DNA of 64,000 nt from Tetragonia tetragonoides. Taxonomy: Eukaryota; Streptophyta; Magnoliopsida; Caryophyllales; Aizoaceae. Shown piece after piece: positions 24,322 to 36,437 of the stretch. The stretch lies in assembly GCA_038025085.1 (NCBI GenBank), contig CM076142.1, forward strand, positions 6,918,501 to 6,982,500. Reading direction: 5' to 3'. Both the position numbers and the translations under genes were made by a program. Each line of letters opens with the position of its first letter. Positions within the stretch are counted from its first letter, which is position 1. The notes beneath the pieces were generated by a model, which worked only from the letters and a program-made list of their open reading frames with translations, did no database searches and was not told the DNA's origin.

Positions 24322-24475
24322 ACACTCAAAGTTAACCCCGTTAGTCATTTTTCCGTCAAATGGTAGTCTTTCGCAAAAAAAAATGGAAACAAGGTAGTTT
24401 TTCACAAAATCGCAAAAGTAAGGTAGTTTTTTTCAAAAAAAGGCTAAACCGAAGGTAGTTTTAGGCAAAAAACCC
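24322..24475 (-). repeat. Right terminal inverted repeat of the MULE
   Basis: The reverse complement of the left end, with a few substitutions and one extra base. It carries the same four periodic ACTACC cores. The flanking 9-bp duplicate follows at 24476-24484. Confidence 0.92.
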
Positions 24476-24484
24476 ATAAATATA

Positions 24485-27400
24485 ACTAGATTTATTGCAT
24501 TGAGGCTTAAAAAAGCCAAGTCACTAGCTAATCACTATGTTCCAATTGAACCCAGAGCATGAGCTTAATTAGACAGAGATGTATTTGGTGCTTTTCAGGA
24601 GTTGGGTCCCACAAGGGCCCGCCACATGATATGGATGGTTAAAAGTGACTCACCCATTCTTATTCTAAACATGAACAACGTGACTTTTGCTCGATCAAGC
24701 TCATGAACTACTCTCCACAGTCCACAGTGCACTGTATGTAGCTTTTCGGAATTTTCACACCTGTTTCTTCACAATAGGCAAAGAGGAATGAAGTACCCAT
24801 CAAGGAGTTTGCTTATAACCTAGCATCAGTTATGAGGTATGACTTATAAATTATGAGTTATGGGTTATGACCATCAAATCTATTAGTATTATTTTGGGGT
24901 TGGTTTTGTAGACGCATGAAAAGTTTCACTTACGTACTTAGCCTTCAAGTAAACAACTTTTCATGTTAAATGGAAAAAAATTAAATAGTAATGTTTTAAT
25001 TGCGAAATAGTTGATTAATCTGAACAACGTACTTTCATAAAATTCACGCTTTTTATGTTATCTCACATTCAACTAAATAAAAAGTAGATTATCTTTGTAA
25101 GACACATTATTTGTGGTTATCTCCAATATATATATAGACACCTTGCAATTTGACAAAGGCGTTCCAGAAACCATTTTCTAGCGATAGTGTTGCAAAACAT
25201 ATGCCCGTACTATTATCTTAGCTGGATTTACTTTTGTTTGGAGAAAATCTTCTTTAAAAATGACGTGAATATAATGATTACTTTTTATTTGAAAATTTCT
25301 CTTTTTCTTGATAAAAAAGAGAGAATAGATCTATGCCGTGGAAAATTGGCAAAATGCATGAGATTCAAAGCAAATGCTAGCAATGAAATTGATTCTTCGC
25401 GCATAGACATATTCTTTTATTTTGGTATGACGGCAAAATTATGTTTTTCTTGGTGCTGATGACGGCAAACTAATTAAATAGGCTTGTACTGTAACAATAT
25501 TAGACATTTAATTATTTTAGTGCCAAGCCAACATAGACATATACAGTACTTGTTAGTTGTTACCAAGTACCAACCCTGTAAAACAAAGGAGAAAGACAGA
25601 ATCTAGTACCCTGTACCAAATTCTGGTTGCCAAAGAAGTGGACGGTGCCTAAATTTGTAAGTATTACTAATTTAGGTAGTGTTTGAAAGCATTTTTTTAG
25701 TAACAGAAAGAATTTTTAAAATTGTGGAAACAAATAAGCACTTAAATATCTAATTTAAAGTGTTTATATTCAACAATACAGTACAGTTAAATAGAGTACA
25801 GAGTACTGTTGTTTCATGAAAACTAAAGTTTAGCCCATAGTGTTATGCTTGGTTATAGAGGAGACCTCATCTTTAGTTTTGTTTATTTATTTATCAGAAG
25901 TTACACTCATAAGTCATGGACTCATGAGTCATGGACTCATGATCACAATTCCTCTCAGAAAAAAAAAAATTCATGGTCATAAGTTACACTCATGATCATA
26001 ACCAAACTTGTGTTACTCTGATCTAATGTTATGCCTTATTATAGACTGGTGATAAATTTCAATAATTAGGTCTTAACAAGTGAGCACACATATAAGACAA
26101 CTGAGGTCCCAACTTAAAACCAATTAACAATGGGTGGAGTAACTCACTTCTTTATATGCATGCTCAAGATCACTAAATCTTTCCACGTATCTGGCACACA
26201 AACTCACTTCAACAACTGGAGTTCCTTTTTCATTATTTGGTGGACAATAAAATTAGCTTATGCGTTATGACTAGGAGTACCTGAGTATATCCCTTTGTAC
26301 TAAACGAATTTTACCTGACAGTGAATTAATCCACATTCGACTAGATCGAGTTTTCAAACCTTAAATGGTGAGGATACATTATGAGTATTAGAGAAATTCC
26401 AAACCTTCTTTTGGGCATTTTGATAAGATACAATTAAGAATATCCTAGAATATGTTTTGATGCTTTTCTGTCATTACTATCTTACAATTTTTTGGGTGGT
26501 GGAAACTATGGAACAAATTTACAAAAATGGTTGGACATCATAAATCGTGTATTACTCAACTTATTCGTCATATATCACTAGCAATCAGCTTAGGTTCTTG
26601 CCTTCTTGGTACATTTTGTTACACGACAAGTTAGTACATCAATATAAAGACCGGGATATCTTGAGTTTGAATAATAATCTGGTCACTAGTTCTGATTAAT
26701 CAGTCACATTCTCTGGAAAAAAAAGAAGAAAAATTAGTAATAATTAGACATTTTCGATCTTTTCATCGTCTTTATGTTGCATTCCGTTTCGTTCCACTTC
26801 AATTTGTTCTATTTTGTTTTGCTTCGCATTATTTTGTACTTCATTTTTATCTCATATTTTGCTCCTTTTTTACACGTTTTATTCCATTTCGTTCCGTGCC
26901 TTACCATTTCATTAAAAAGAACAAAAACACACAATGTGACTAAATGCCCTTTTTCCATCATGTCATCACCATCACCATCACCCTATTAGATTTGTAATAT
27001 GCATGGCTCGAATAACATTCGATTTGGCAATTAAGTCATTATTAGTCATTTCCCATATTACACCTTTTTACTTGCAAGCAGGAATCAACTAGTGCGTGGC
27101 ATTCATATGTTTCACAAAGACAATTTTAGGGATAATAATGTGAAATGCGTGATCCCTTTGATAATTAAGTGAGTACTTATTAACAGGGTACATGTAGATC
27201 AGTGTTGTGCTATACATGCATGGAATATATGGGATACTCCATATACAAAAAGTGTTAGTATATATATATATGTATATGTATTTTACTCCCAAAAACATTC
27301 AACTAAAACATATCTATTTATTTTTGTTTTAGAGGAGACCCAGGGCAATGATAGGAATCGAAACCTCAATTTTAAAAAGTTGAGGGGCAATACTCTTAGC

Positions 27401-27639
27401 CATTTGAGTATCTATCGCGAAGAAAAGATACTCATCACAATGTGATATTGACATCTTCACTGTTTTTTTTTTTTTTTTTTTTTTTGAGGGATCTTCATTG
27501 GTCTATTTACGGGAAGTAGTAACAATTAAGAAAGAATAACATATCTTTTGGATACAAATATTTTTCTCTTTTAAATAAATTATAAAGGGAAGTCAAGCAA
27601 GAAGTATACCTTTACAAGTAGTCCCCCAAAACTCATGTT
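24485..27639. other. Intergenic stretch with a SINE-like relic
   Basis: It is AT-rich with no recognisable gene. On the minus strand at about 27322-27425 there is a possible tRNA-derived SINE head, with TGGCTAAGAG and GGTTTCGATTCC as A- and B-box-like parts. A run of 23 T lies at 27463-27485. No target duplication was confirmed. The segment near 27600 is the promoter of the LEA_3 gene. Confidence 0.4.
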
Positions 27640-27644
27640 TTCTC

Positions 27645-27650
27645 TATAAA
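27645..27650 (+). promoter_or_regulatory. TATA box of the LEA_3 gene
   Basis: TATAAA within ctctataaaag, 95 bases upstream of the ATG at 27740. Context and spacing are typical for plant class II promoters. Confidence 0.7.
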
Positions 27651-27739
27651 AGACCCACTCGTGAGTCGTGAGAGCTTCATATGTTTATGTTATATAAACC
27701 TTTGCACTCCCATCCTCAGCCTTCAGCAACGCCTTTCAT

Positions 27740-28429
27740 ATGGCTGGATCAAAAATGATCAAGAACCTTCTCCTTTTAAGGTGAGTTGCATATTTGACAT
27801 ATACGTTTTATTTATATGTTTAATTTTATACTTTATTTTTTTACAGTGAGTATCATAATATGTTTTAGTGTTTTACGAGAGTTTATTTTTTCTGTACTAT
27901 ACTACTATTTTATGTACGTACTTAATATTAAAATGTATTGCAGACTGGCACCCATATCTTGTAGTGTTATTTAAGTTCTCCCTACATATAAAATGTCTAG
28001 CGGTATATATTCGTGAGCACCCTGATAATTATGATTAGGCCATTTTAGATTCGCCTTTTTCTTTTAAGTCTAATTATAACTGAGTATAAATTTATCTATT
28101 TGTGGTTGCGGCATTTATATGGAAAATGTTGATTGTTTACAGATACTCTATATAATTGATGTGTTTCTCATAGTGATGGTGATTACTTTTCTGCTTGCTT
28201 TTATGCATGAAGTAGACGAGCATACGCATCAGCTGCTATTGAGAGCATGAAGCAATCAGCTACAACTTCTGAATTGAAGAAAAAGGCAACCGAGACTGAT
28301 ACTCATAACAAGCAGGTATATTGGATGAGAGATCCCAGAACTGGGAATTGGATTCCAGAAACCCATATTGCTGGTGATGATGATGTTGCGGAACTTAGAG
28401 AGAGAGCCCTCTTGAAGAAAAATGACTAA
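27740..28429 (+). CDS. LEA_3 family (late embryogenesis abundant / SAG21-like) small organellar protein
   Basis: Two exons, 27740-27780 and 28216-28429, total 255 bases and 84 residues. The intron is 435 bp, GT-AG, splitting an Arg codon. The N terminus MAGSKMIKNLLLLRRAYASA is a short basic and hydrophobic presequence that could target mitochondria or plastids. The C-terminal half carries the family signature: VYWMRDPRTGNWIPETH, then DDDVAELRERALLKK. LEA_3 proteins are known to rise in senescence, drought, auxin and oxidative stress. Their biochemical role is not settled. Length and the intron position near the end of the presequence fit the family. It is convergent with the eIF2B alpha gene. 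Confidence 0.88.
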
Positions 28430-28864
28430 ATTATCAATTATACGAATAAGAAAAAACGTGTATATCGACCGATGCATCCTTTTATTTATTGCATACCTAT
28501 CAATCTTAATAGTAATAAGCAAGAGTCTTAATATTTATATGTTACCGTGGTCGACCGTGGATACCCTGGTGTAAACCAAAAATATTTATATTTATATGAC
28601 TCGAGAGAAAGGTTGCCTAATCCTTGTTCACTTTGGTGTGACTTATATTCATGGACAATCTGATGAGGTAGCCAATGATGAACTAGCATAATACATGACT
28701 TCCTTGATTTCATTCAAAATTTTCAACAAAATGAGCTCACTTACAGCATTCACTTTTCTGGATGACATGGAAAGCGTACAACAATGGACAACAAAATCAT
28801 GTAGTCATATCTTGTACAAGGTTCTGCCTGGTAGCTAGATGAAATCTGACCGATCTACACAAAA
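28430..28864. other. Shared 3' flanks of convergent LEA_3 and eIF2B alpha genes
   Basis: A 435-bp gap holding the 3' ends of both transcription units. No other element is seen. Confidence 0.6.
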
Positions 28865-31023
28865 CTACAAGTAAAGCTGAATGAGCTCATCACCGACTAC
28901 GGAGGGTGTTAAAACGCCTAGATCAGTGAAGAGCAGAGTCAGATATTGCGGAGGCGTATAGTCACGCGCAGATTTTTCAATCTCAACCTTGGATGGGACA
29001 GGCACACCAAAATCGATAGGGCGCAAGGCAGGAGCCATATCTTTCTGATCCAGTGGATATAGACGTGCAAACTGCATTACCAGAAAATGAGACGGATGAT
29101 ACAGGTGCAACATATAACTATAGTGCCAGTAACCATGTAAACGACTTCTAAGCAACAACATAGGAGCATTTAGCTAATCTTCAGTCTTGATTATTGAAGG
29201 ACAACACCAATCAAGGTACAGAAGAAGAATTTGCGAGTCAACAAATACAACCAAATCTTGATTTTCAGTGGACAAGTGAGAATGAAATTGGGACTGATTT
29301 AGTGATTTTTTTCAACAATGAGATCTCCATTTGTACAAGATAAATAACCTCATCACAAAACTTCTTATGGCCAGTCATTAGAAATTGTCACATAAAATTT
29401 GAGATATGGGAATAGTTTAAAGTATTTGAGGAATACAGAAAAGGGAATTTCATTTAGCTTTCATCAAGCTTGATCTTTTTTTTGCTAGTCAAAAAGAGGG
29501 TGCAAGTGAATGGCGACCGAGGCACCCCGTGCTACATCATGTTCGGACTCTCGTGTTCAATAGCGAACATATCAGACTAGCTGAACAACCCGCGCAAGCA
29601 CTGACCCCGTCAATGTAGCACCAACAAGGGGCTAGTATAGTTCCTAGAAGCCAGGAGACACAAGGCATAGGGGAATGGGGATTCGAACCCATGACCTTGC
29701 CTTACCAAACCACTTGGGAGTAAGCTTCGTACCACTAGACCACCACCCTTGTTGGTCATCAAGCTTGATCTTAAGTTTGAAATTTGATGATGAAAATAAG
29801 GAGTTGAGATCCTCTCCATTTCTCTTTTCTCAATTTCCTAAATGGAGGGTTAAATTTCTTTCTCTTATTTTGCCTTTTGGATTTGTTTAATTCATAAACT
29901 GGGGAGAAGGAGATCTCACCCTCCATTTCCTAAATGGGAGGGGGGGAGGGGAGGACTAGGAGAAGCATACCTTGTAACTCTCAGCAGCACAATACACTGG
30001 TTTGTTCATGCTGTGGGCCACTAATGCAATCTGGTAGGTACCCATCATGTTTATTATTCCACCACTTTCGACCACTCCATCCGCCCCAACAAAAACCATG
30101 TCAATCTCATCCATGGAATATGCAACTGCTGAGTCAATTAGGAGTTTTACAGGAACATCAAGCTTGGCCATCTCGTTTGAGAAACGCAGTCCGGTCCTAT
30201 CTGGTCTTCCCTCTGCAGTTTGACCACAACAGCACTCAGATATGAACCACAGAAACAAGTTTAACCTGACAAATAAATAGTAAGGCATGACCAGTTATAA
30301 GCAAAAAGGGCCATATAAAATATAAACCCCTGATGTTGGAACTTTTAGTTACAGAGACTCATCATGTTGAGAACAAGCTACAAAAACTCAAATTTCTTTC
30401 GAGTCATATAGGCCACTGCAAAGTAAAAGACTGATTTACAGACTTGGTCCTTGGGATAAAACTAAACTCTAAAGGCTACACAGGCTCTCCACGACTCCAC
30501 GCTACAAAAGTTGTGTAATTTTTATGGATTTTTTGTACTATTAAGCAAGGCGTCTTATGAAACTTCAAACAATTGCAATTCTACTTTGCCCAAATTTAGT
30601 GTTAGATGTATAGAAGGAACAGTCTTTCAATCAGGATGAGATACTGCAATATGCTTGGCAATAAAGGCTAATCGAAAAGCAGAGAGGTGGGTTTTTTCAA
30701 GCTCACACATTATCATATAGAGATGGCTGTGATATAGTCCTCGAATTTCAAAAAAGATTTAGCAATAATATGATGAGATTCAGCCTGTCAGATTACATTT
30801 ACAAGTGTTCTCGCTGGCAAACACTTAATCAATCTCCAATTCACCTCTTTAATTGTCATAATCTTCCTGTATATCACTTCACTTTGGAGCTAATATCCTT
30901 TATCTATGGTCAATGTATATTCCCACGTGTAGGAATCAGGGACCCCACAAACAAATTATATTTAGCTAGAAAAAGATGATAAACATAAACACGAACACGA
31001 ACACGAACACGAACACAAACACA

Positions 31024-31082
<59 letters not shown>

Positions 31083-33506
31083 AAACACAAACACAAACAA
31101 CTGAGAGACGCCGCTTTCAATAAACTACAATTAAGTTTCCAAGTCAGCAGTTGTACTTAATATCTCCAGTATTTTCATCTTAATGTCATAACTTCTTTAT
31201 AATACAAAGAAAAATATTATAATATTAAGAACATGTAATTCATGTACAAAAGGAGTGTAAGTCAAAACATTATCAGACCCTTGAGATATCATGTAAAACT
31301 TTTTCGACTTCTCCAGCAGTCCAGCTACACAAAAACCCAAAAGGTAGTTAAGTTTCTTTTTAAGATGTGTTTCCCCTCAGAACTTCCTGTCACGGTGGCC
31401 AACTGTAGATACTCTCATTTTAGTATGTTTAACTTCCACTCTGCAGGGGCAGTTAACAGGGATTCGACATCGAAAGATCAGTGATTCATGCCAAGTTAAA
31501 TGTTTTGCTAACACAAAATTTGGAACCTGCAAGGAATAGAATAAGAATGTGCAACTTTTATCATTAGTTTAACAACAATTTAACCATGAAGCTGACACTG
31601 GCATACGAGAGAATAGATGAATGCTCACAGACATGAGAAAGATGGCGTTAGAGAATAGATTAATACAAGGAGGAAAACCTGTGCACAAAACGCGAAGCAA
31701 CTTTTTATTTTGTGCTGCTGTCTTCAACACCTCCAAAACAACTCGAGAGAAACCATGAACCAAAATGGTGCAGCCATCAAATATGAAATCTTGGCTAAGC
31801 ATTGCGATAATCTTACGTGCCTGCACGATTGAAATTGATAACAACTTCGTAAATTTGACATCTCACGACCTCACATTATCCGTTAATTCCTGATTAGTTT
31901 AACTGACCTTGTAGGATATCTCACCAAACTTTTCTGCGCGCTCAATCAAGCGAGACTTGGCCGAGTTGAAGTCCTCATACTCCAGGGCTGAAGTTCTAGT
32001 AACATATCGTGTGAACAGATCACAAGCAGCAGTTAACGAGATGGAGGTGGTATCCCATGACTGAAATGGAAAAGGACGTCTGATTGAATCAGAAGACTTG
32101 TAGAAGGAAGCAGCAAACTCCAAATGATTTTTCACATTAAAACAACTAAAAAAACAAAGCATACTTATACCAATACAGAAAACCACTACAGCAATAGTAC
32201 CAGATTTAATAATAATACAAGCATTTCCACCTAGTTGGTGAGGGCCGCTTTCTCTATGACACTGGAGACAATCTTAACATACACCAATTTTCACTATTAT
32301 CCTCAAATAAATGCTCTCAAATAATAAAATTTCAATCAATAAAACGGAAAATATCTTAGCAATCTGTGTATGCAATTGTATGATCAGCAATACCAAAACC
32401 ATACATATATGAATTTGGCTGTAAGCCTGCACCTAAGTCCTAACCTTAGAATTTACAACATTTCAAACGTGTAGAACTCATATTGATACCCTAAGGCATT
32501 GTAAAACAGAGTGCTTAACAAAAAAAAAAAAACACTATGCCATATACCCACCTCCCCCCCTCTCCTCTTTTTCTTCTATTTAGTAGTTAAAAAGATCTGA
32601 AAGGGGAAACTTGAACAATCGCCATGAATCTTGCTAAGCTGGCGATGATTAAAACTGACACAAAGTTACTGAAAGAGACCCAAAGTCCCAAACCCAATTT
32701 AAACGAACCAGATTTGACCCATTTATAAAATTGGCTACAAAAGTGACTTCATATCACATTTTGTGTTTTAACACCATTCGATATTGACCCAAATCCAACC
32801 CGAGCCCAACCGTTTAACTCTAATTGTCAGCTCTAGTCTTACCGACTAAGTTAGCTAACATCATCAAATCCAAAATAATGTAACTACGAAAACATAATGG
32901 GGCCCAACGCCCCAACCAGTATCTTTTCAATTCGCCAACCACTAGTCAAGGACGTGTGCTCCCTAATGTATGCATTTCATTAAGTTTTGTGGCTTTTGCC
33001 CTCCGAAAATCTCAGTGTCATTCTTCGCGGAGGGATTAGAATTTAGAAGGCGTGTATATATCATCAAATTTCAGGGTGCCGGTATTGGCAGTATTCGGCA
33101 CCACTATCTTTTGATAAATCACTCCAATTCAGTGTTCCACATTGGGCATAATCTCATAATTAAGAGTGAATTTATCTAAATTATAACTTTTTCTTTACCA
33201 AAATTACAACTTCCTAATCCAAAATACAAGGAACTTCCATAAAATCAATAATCATCGCCAGTTCACCATTACTAACACCACCTAACAAACCTAAAAGTAA
33301 AAAATCAAAACAAATTAATACTAAAGAATAAAAAAACGTGAAATAATCCTTTTCGCATTTCAACCAAATCACTAATTCAAACACCACAAAACTGAGAAAG
33401 AGAGAGCTTACATAATAAACTATAATCATCATCACTAATGAATCACCACTAAAGAATCACAATCTTGTATCAGTTCTCGCTCATTTCAACCAAATTACTA
33501 TAATAA

Positions 33507-33574
<68 letters not shown>

Positions 33575-34065
33575 AATCTACGGACCTTAAGAGAATCAGA
33601 GGCTTTTTTGAGCTCAATTTCGAGTTCCATCATAGTAGTAGCATTACTAGACCTAATAACAGAAGCCAAAGCCCTAATCGCCGCAACAGCTTCAGCCAAA
33701 TCAGGTTGTTTCCTCCAATTATTAAACTCATCAATTACACCCTTACCGGAATATTCCTCCGCCGCCTGCGATAAAGATTCGCCGGAATATTCTCTTCCGA
33801 CCGCCGCCTGAGCTTGTGCGAGCCAATCGCTAGTGACCACCCCATGGTGCGCTGCTCGAGTTTGGTAATACGCAGAGATTTTAGGGTTAGGGTTAGGGTT
33901 AGGGTTAGGGTTTTGGAGAGAGGTTTCGGACATGGAATTGGAAGGTGGTGGTGGAGGTTGTTGAGAGAGAGATAAAACGTCGCCGTATTGTTGTTGTTGT
34001 TCTAGGCGTTCGAGCCTTTCTTGCTCTTGTTTGCCTAGGATAAATGAAGGTGATCTCCACCACAT
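28865..34065 (-). CDS. Translation initiation factor eIF2B subunit alpha
   Basis: Five exons on the minus strand: 33586-34065, 31908-32060, 31679-31820, 29971-30212, 28865-29071. They total 1224 bases and 407 residues, with all introns GT-AG. eIF2B is the guanine nucleotide exchange factor that recharges eIF2 with GTP. The alpha subunit is regulatory and senses phosphorylated eIF2 in the cytosol. The IF-2B family fold runs from about residue 70 to the end. Supporting motifs are RALASVIRSSNATTMMELEI, ILVHGFSRVV, VPVKLLIDSAVAYSMDEIDM, FVGADGVVESGGI and NKPVYCAAESYK, and the end is DYTPPQYLTLLFTDLG. The N-terminal 60 residues are low complexity: Gln run, Pro run, then five Asn-Pro pairs coded by a TTAGGG repeat. 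An internal Met at residue 45 (MSETSL) is a possible alternative start. Confidence 0.95.
29478..29755 (-). mobile_element. tRNA-derived SINE with 17-bp target duplication, in the last eIF2B alpha intron
   Basis: On the minus strand it begins GGTGGTGGTCTAGTGGTA (A box) and continues to GGTTCGAATCCCC (B box), an unrelated 3' body and an A-rich tail (TTTTTT on plus at about 29476-29482). The 17-bp perfect direct repeat tcatcaagcttgatctt flanks it at 29461-29477 and 29756-29772. RNA polymerase III boxes plus tail plus duplication make this a firm SINE call. Confidence 0.88.
30986..31099. repeat. AACACG hexamer array in an eIF2B alpha intron
   Basis: About 18-19 tandem units of AACACG, with AACACA variants at both ends and near the first third. 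It lies in the intron between exons 31679-31820 and 29971-30212. Confidence 0.9.
33512..33572. repeat. (GA)30 microsatellite in eIF2B alpha intron 1
   Basis: About 60 bp of uninterrupted AG repeat on plus (CT on the transcribed strand), only some 13 bases inside the intron from the exon 1 donor (AAG|GTCCGT at 33586/33585). Length is likely to vary between individuals. Confidence 0.95.
33881..33910 (-). repeat. (TTAGGG)5 telomere-like array within eIF2B alpha exon 1
   Basis: Five exact TTAGGG units on plus. On the coding strand they read CCCTAA and encode alternating Asn-Pro (residues 52-61). Confidence 0.93.
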
Positions 34066-34195
34066 TTAATTTTTTGTTTTTGATTTTAATTTTGGTTTTG
34101 GAAAAAGGGAAAATGATTCGAGATTCGTTGATGAAGATGTGAGGAGAGAGAGAGAGGAGAGAGAGTGTGAGCGCGGGTTACGTTACCGGTGATGG

Positions 34196-34203
34196 TTTAT
34201 AAA
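34196..34203 (-). promoter_or_regulatory. TATA box of the eIF2B alpha gene
   Basis: TTTATAAA, self-complementary, lies 131 bases upstream of the ATG at 34065 and is followed by a leader rich in CT on the minus strand (gagagag on plus at 34141-34168). Confidence 0.55.
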
Positions 34204-35437
34204 GTTCGCCGGAGAAAAAAATAAAATGAAATGGGGAAATACGTATTTAGAATGGACCGTTGGTTTTTTTGTTTGGGCCTAAGCCCAATTATCTTCATTA
34301 TGATTGTCCAATTCGAATGTAATTATTGTAAAGCCCAAATGTGGGTTGGGCCTGGGGTGGGGGGATAATTCTTCAATTTTTTATATTTTTTTTTGAAAAT
34401 ACTAATTTTAGGAGAAGATGGAAATAATTCTTGAGTTCACTAAAAAAAGAAATTAATCCTTTAGTGATTATCTTAGTACTAGATGGGGCTTTGGGTTGGG
34501 GTGGTTAATAGAAGACGTGCACTAATTTGGATTTGGGTTTATTTACATGAAAAGGTGGATTAGTAGTTGAGAAATAACATACGCTTACTTATGTAAAACT
34601 CACCTAATAATCAAACTTGAGTCATATAGTAGATTCAATTATACGACATCTGACCAAATAATTGTACTTTTATATGCAAAAACATAGGCAAAAACATGTG
34701 AAGATTACCATAGTTGTTAACTAATCAAAACAGAGAAAACATCATAGTTGTCAATAATTAAGAGTAAGGTCATTCATACATTAGGTATGGAATTGATTTC
34801 TCACTCTTCAAATGTATGGATATATGTATATTTTTCGGGCTTATGCGCCCTCACAAAATGATTTGACATGGATTACTTGTAAAAATCGTCTAGATAACAT
34901 AAGCTTGAGTTTTAATTTGCGACGCAGTAAGATGGTTATATAATTATAATCACCCCTTAATACTGGTAGATAGTATCGGTTTAATGACCGAGGTTTAATT
35001 ATGATGTTCATTATTTAGTTGACAATTTTATGTAATTCCGACAACGTGCTTGTAAATGTTACTAATGGGGAAGACGAGATCCGTTTAATATGCATAGTAA
35101 CTGCACCACTAATCCACAATCATTTAGTAGTAATTTGCAAGCAAAGTGAGCGAGTCAAGTAGTAAAACCTGCTGGCTTTTATACATCTCATTTTCCATTA
35201 TAGGTGTTGGATGCTCTTTTACAATTGCAAGCTGTTTCACATACAGCAAATCAAAAGAAACAAAATACTCTACTTTTTTTGTGGGGGCGAATAAAATACT
35301 CTATGTAACTGAAGTAAATCAAAACACTATACATTTCAAAACTACAAATCTACAATGAGTTCAAAATCCCAAACCTTGGGCGCACTCTAAAATGAGAAAA
35401 AAATTGTAAAAAAAAAAAGAAAAAGAAAAAGAAAAAC
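34204..35437. other. Intergenic stretch between eIF2B alpha and LOR genes
   Basis: Nothing recognisable beyond AT-rich sequence. The part next to 35438 should include the 3' untranslated region of the LOR gene. Confidence 0.5.
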
Positions 35438-36329
35438 TCAAATGCTAGAGTCAATGAGACCATATGCAACTACAATTCCCATGATAAGGGAGTGATCAAT
35501 ATTGGGCTCAACCACCATTGTTAACACATCATTTCCCAGAAATACCCCTCCTACTGACTGCTTTCTTTTCATCTGCATAAACAAAGACAAAGAACAATTT
35601 ATATTAATCACTGAGTAAAAGTTTGGTTTTCTTCATTTTATGTTAAATAAGTGAACAAAATAAATTAATATAAATGAAATTAAACTAACCTCTGCAAGTT
35701 GGCCTCCTAGTTTATCTACTATTCTACATGGTGATAACTCGCTTTTGCCCTTCTCAATCTTCAATCTAGAAGAAGACTCATTGTTGTTGTTGTTGTTATG
35801 ATCACGATTATTTAAGTTTTTTACAACCACCTCGCATTCCAAGGGCTTTTTGGTAATTCTCCAACTTCGACGAATTCGAAACCACCATGGTGCTCCATTC
35901 TTCTTCTCTTCTCTAAATCCCTCAAAATGTGCCAACAATCTAAATTTCTGCATAATCACATATACATATATAAGAACTATATTCATTAGCTCAATAATCT
36001 CTTGTAATAACAACACACACAAAAGAAAACGTTTTTATTTTTAAAAATTATAAAAATGTTAGTACCTTTCTAAGTATTGTGAGGAGAACACGGCCATGAG
36101 AATCCATGAGGAAAACTTGATGACAATATTTAGAACAATAGTTATCAACACGGTAAACAACTTGGCCTTTCGAGTCGAAAACTGTGCACCCTTTACCTCC
36201 AAGGATGAGAGATTTCATCCATATGGTGAAGTTCTCTCTTGTATTACATGAAATATCTGAAGAAGAAGGTGTTGATGATGAAGAAATTAGAGGTGAAGGT
36301 GGTGCATGGTGAGGATGAACCTTTGACAT
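35438..36329 (-). CDS. LURP-one-related (LOR, DUF567, tubby-like fold) protein
   Basis: Three exons, 36066-36329, 35690-35947 and 35438-35572, total 657 bases and 218 residues, with all junctions in phase 0. The start is MSKVHPHHAP. After a Ser/Pro-rich leader, the LOR fold begins at about residue 32. Recognisable parts are FTIWMKSLILGGKGCTVFDS, GQVVYRVDNY, VFLMDSHGRVLLTILRKK, a basic WWFRIRRSWRITK segment, and the C-terminal block GGVFLGNDVLTMVVEPNID followed by SLIMGIVVAYGLID. LOR proteins adopt a tubby C-terminal-like beta barrel around a helix. The founding member LURP1 is induced in defence against oomycetes, but most members have no known activity. A run of Asn (residues about 134-140) is encoded by a GTT/AAC repeat. 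The function here is unknown beyond the family. Confidence 0.9.
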
Positions 36330-36437
36330 GTTCGAAAGGTAGAATAAGTCACTACTTGTGTGTTGTGTCTTGTGTGAGTTTTGGAGAGTTATTGGAGAAT
36401 TGTATGGCTAGTATTATTTGATTCAGGTGGTGTGTGG

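Larger units (their letters stand above)
22768..24475. mobile_element. Mutator-like element (non-autonomous MULE) carrying a tRNA-Ala gene
   Basis: The 1708-bp element has long terminal inverted repeats, left 22768-22920 and right 24322-24475, at roughly 95% identity by eye. The ends are GGGT(A/T)TTTTGCC. A perfect 9-bp direct repeat, ATAAATATA, flanks it at 22759-22767 and 24476-24484. Long inverted ends plus a 9-bp duplication are the mark of Mutator-like elements. There is no transposase frame inside. The interior (22921-24321) holds an intact tRNA-Ala, a relic of its 3' half and a partial internal duplication. None of the internal frames is recognisable as a protein family. It may be a Pack-MULE-type element that captured host DNA. 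Confidence 0.9.

Noticed and set aside
26774..26989. 71-residue Phe/His-rich frame
   Set aside because: Low-complexity TTT/CAT-type sequence with no promoter or homologue.
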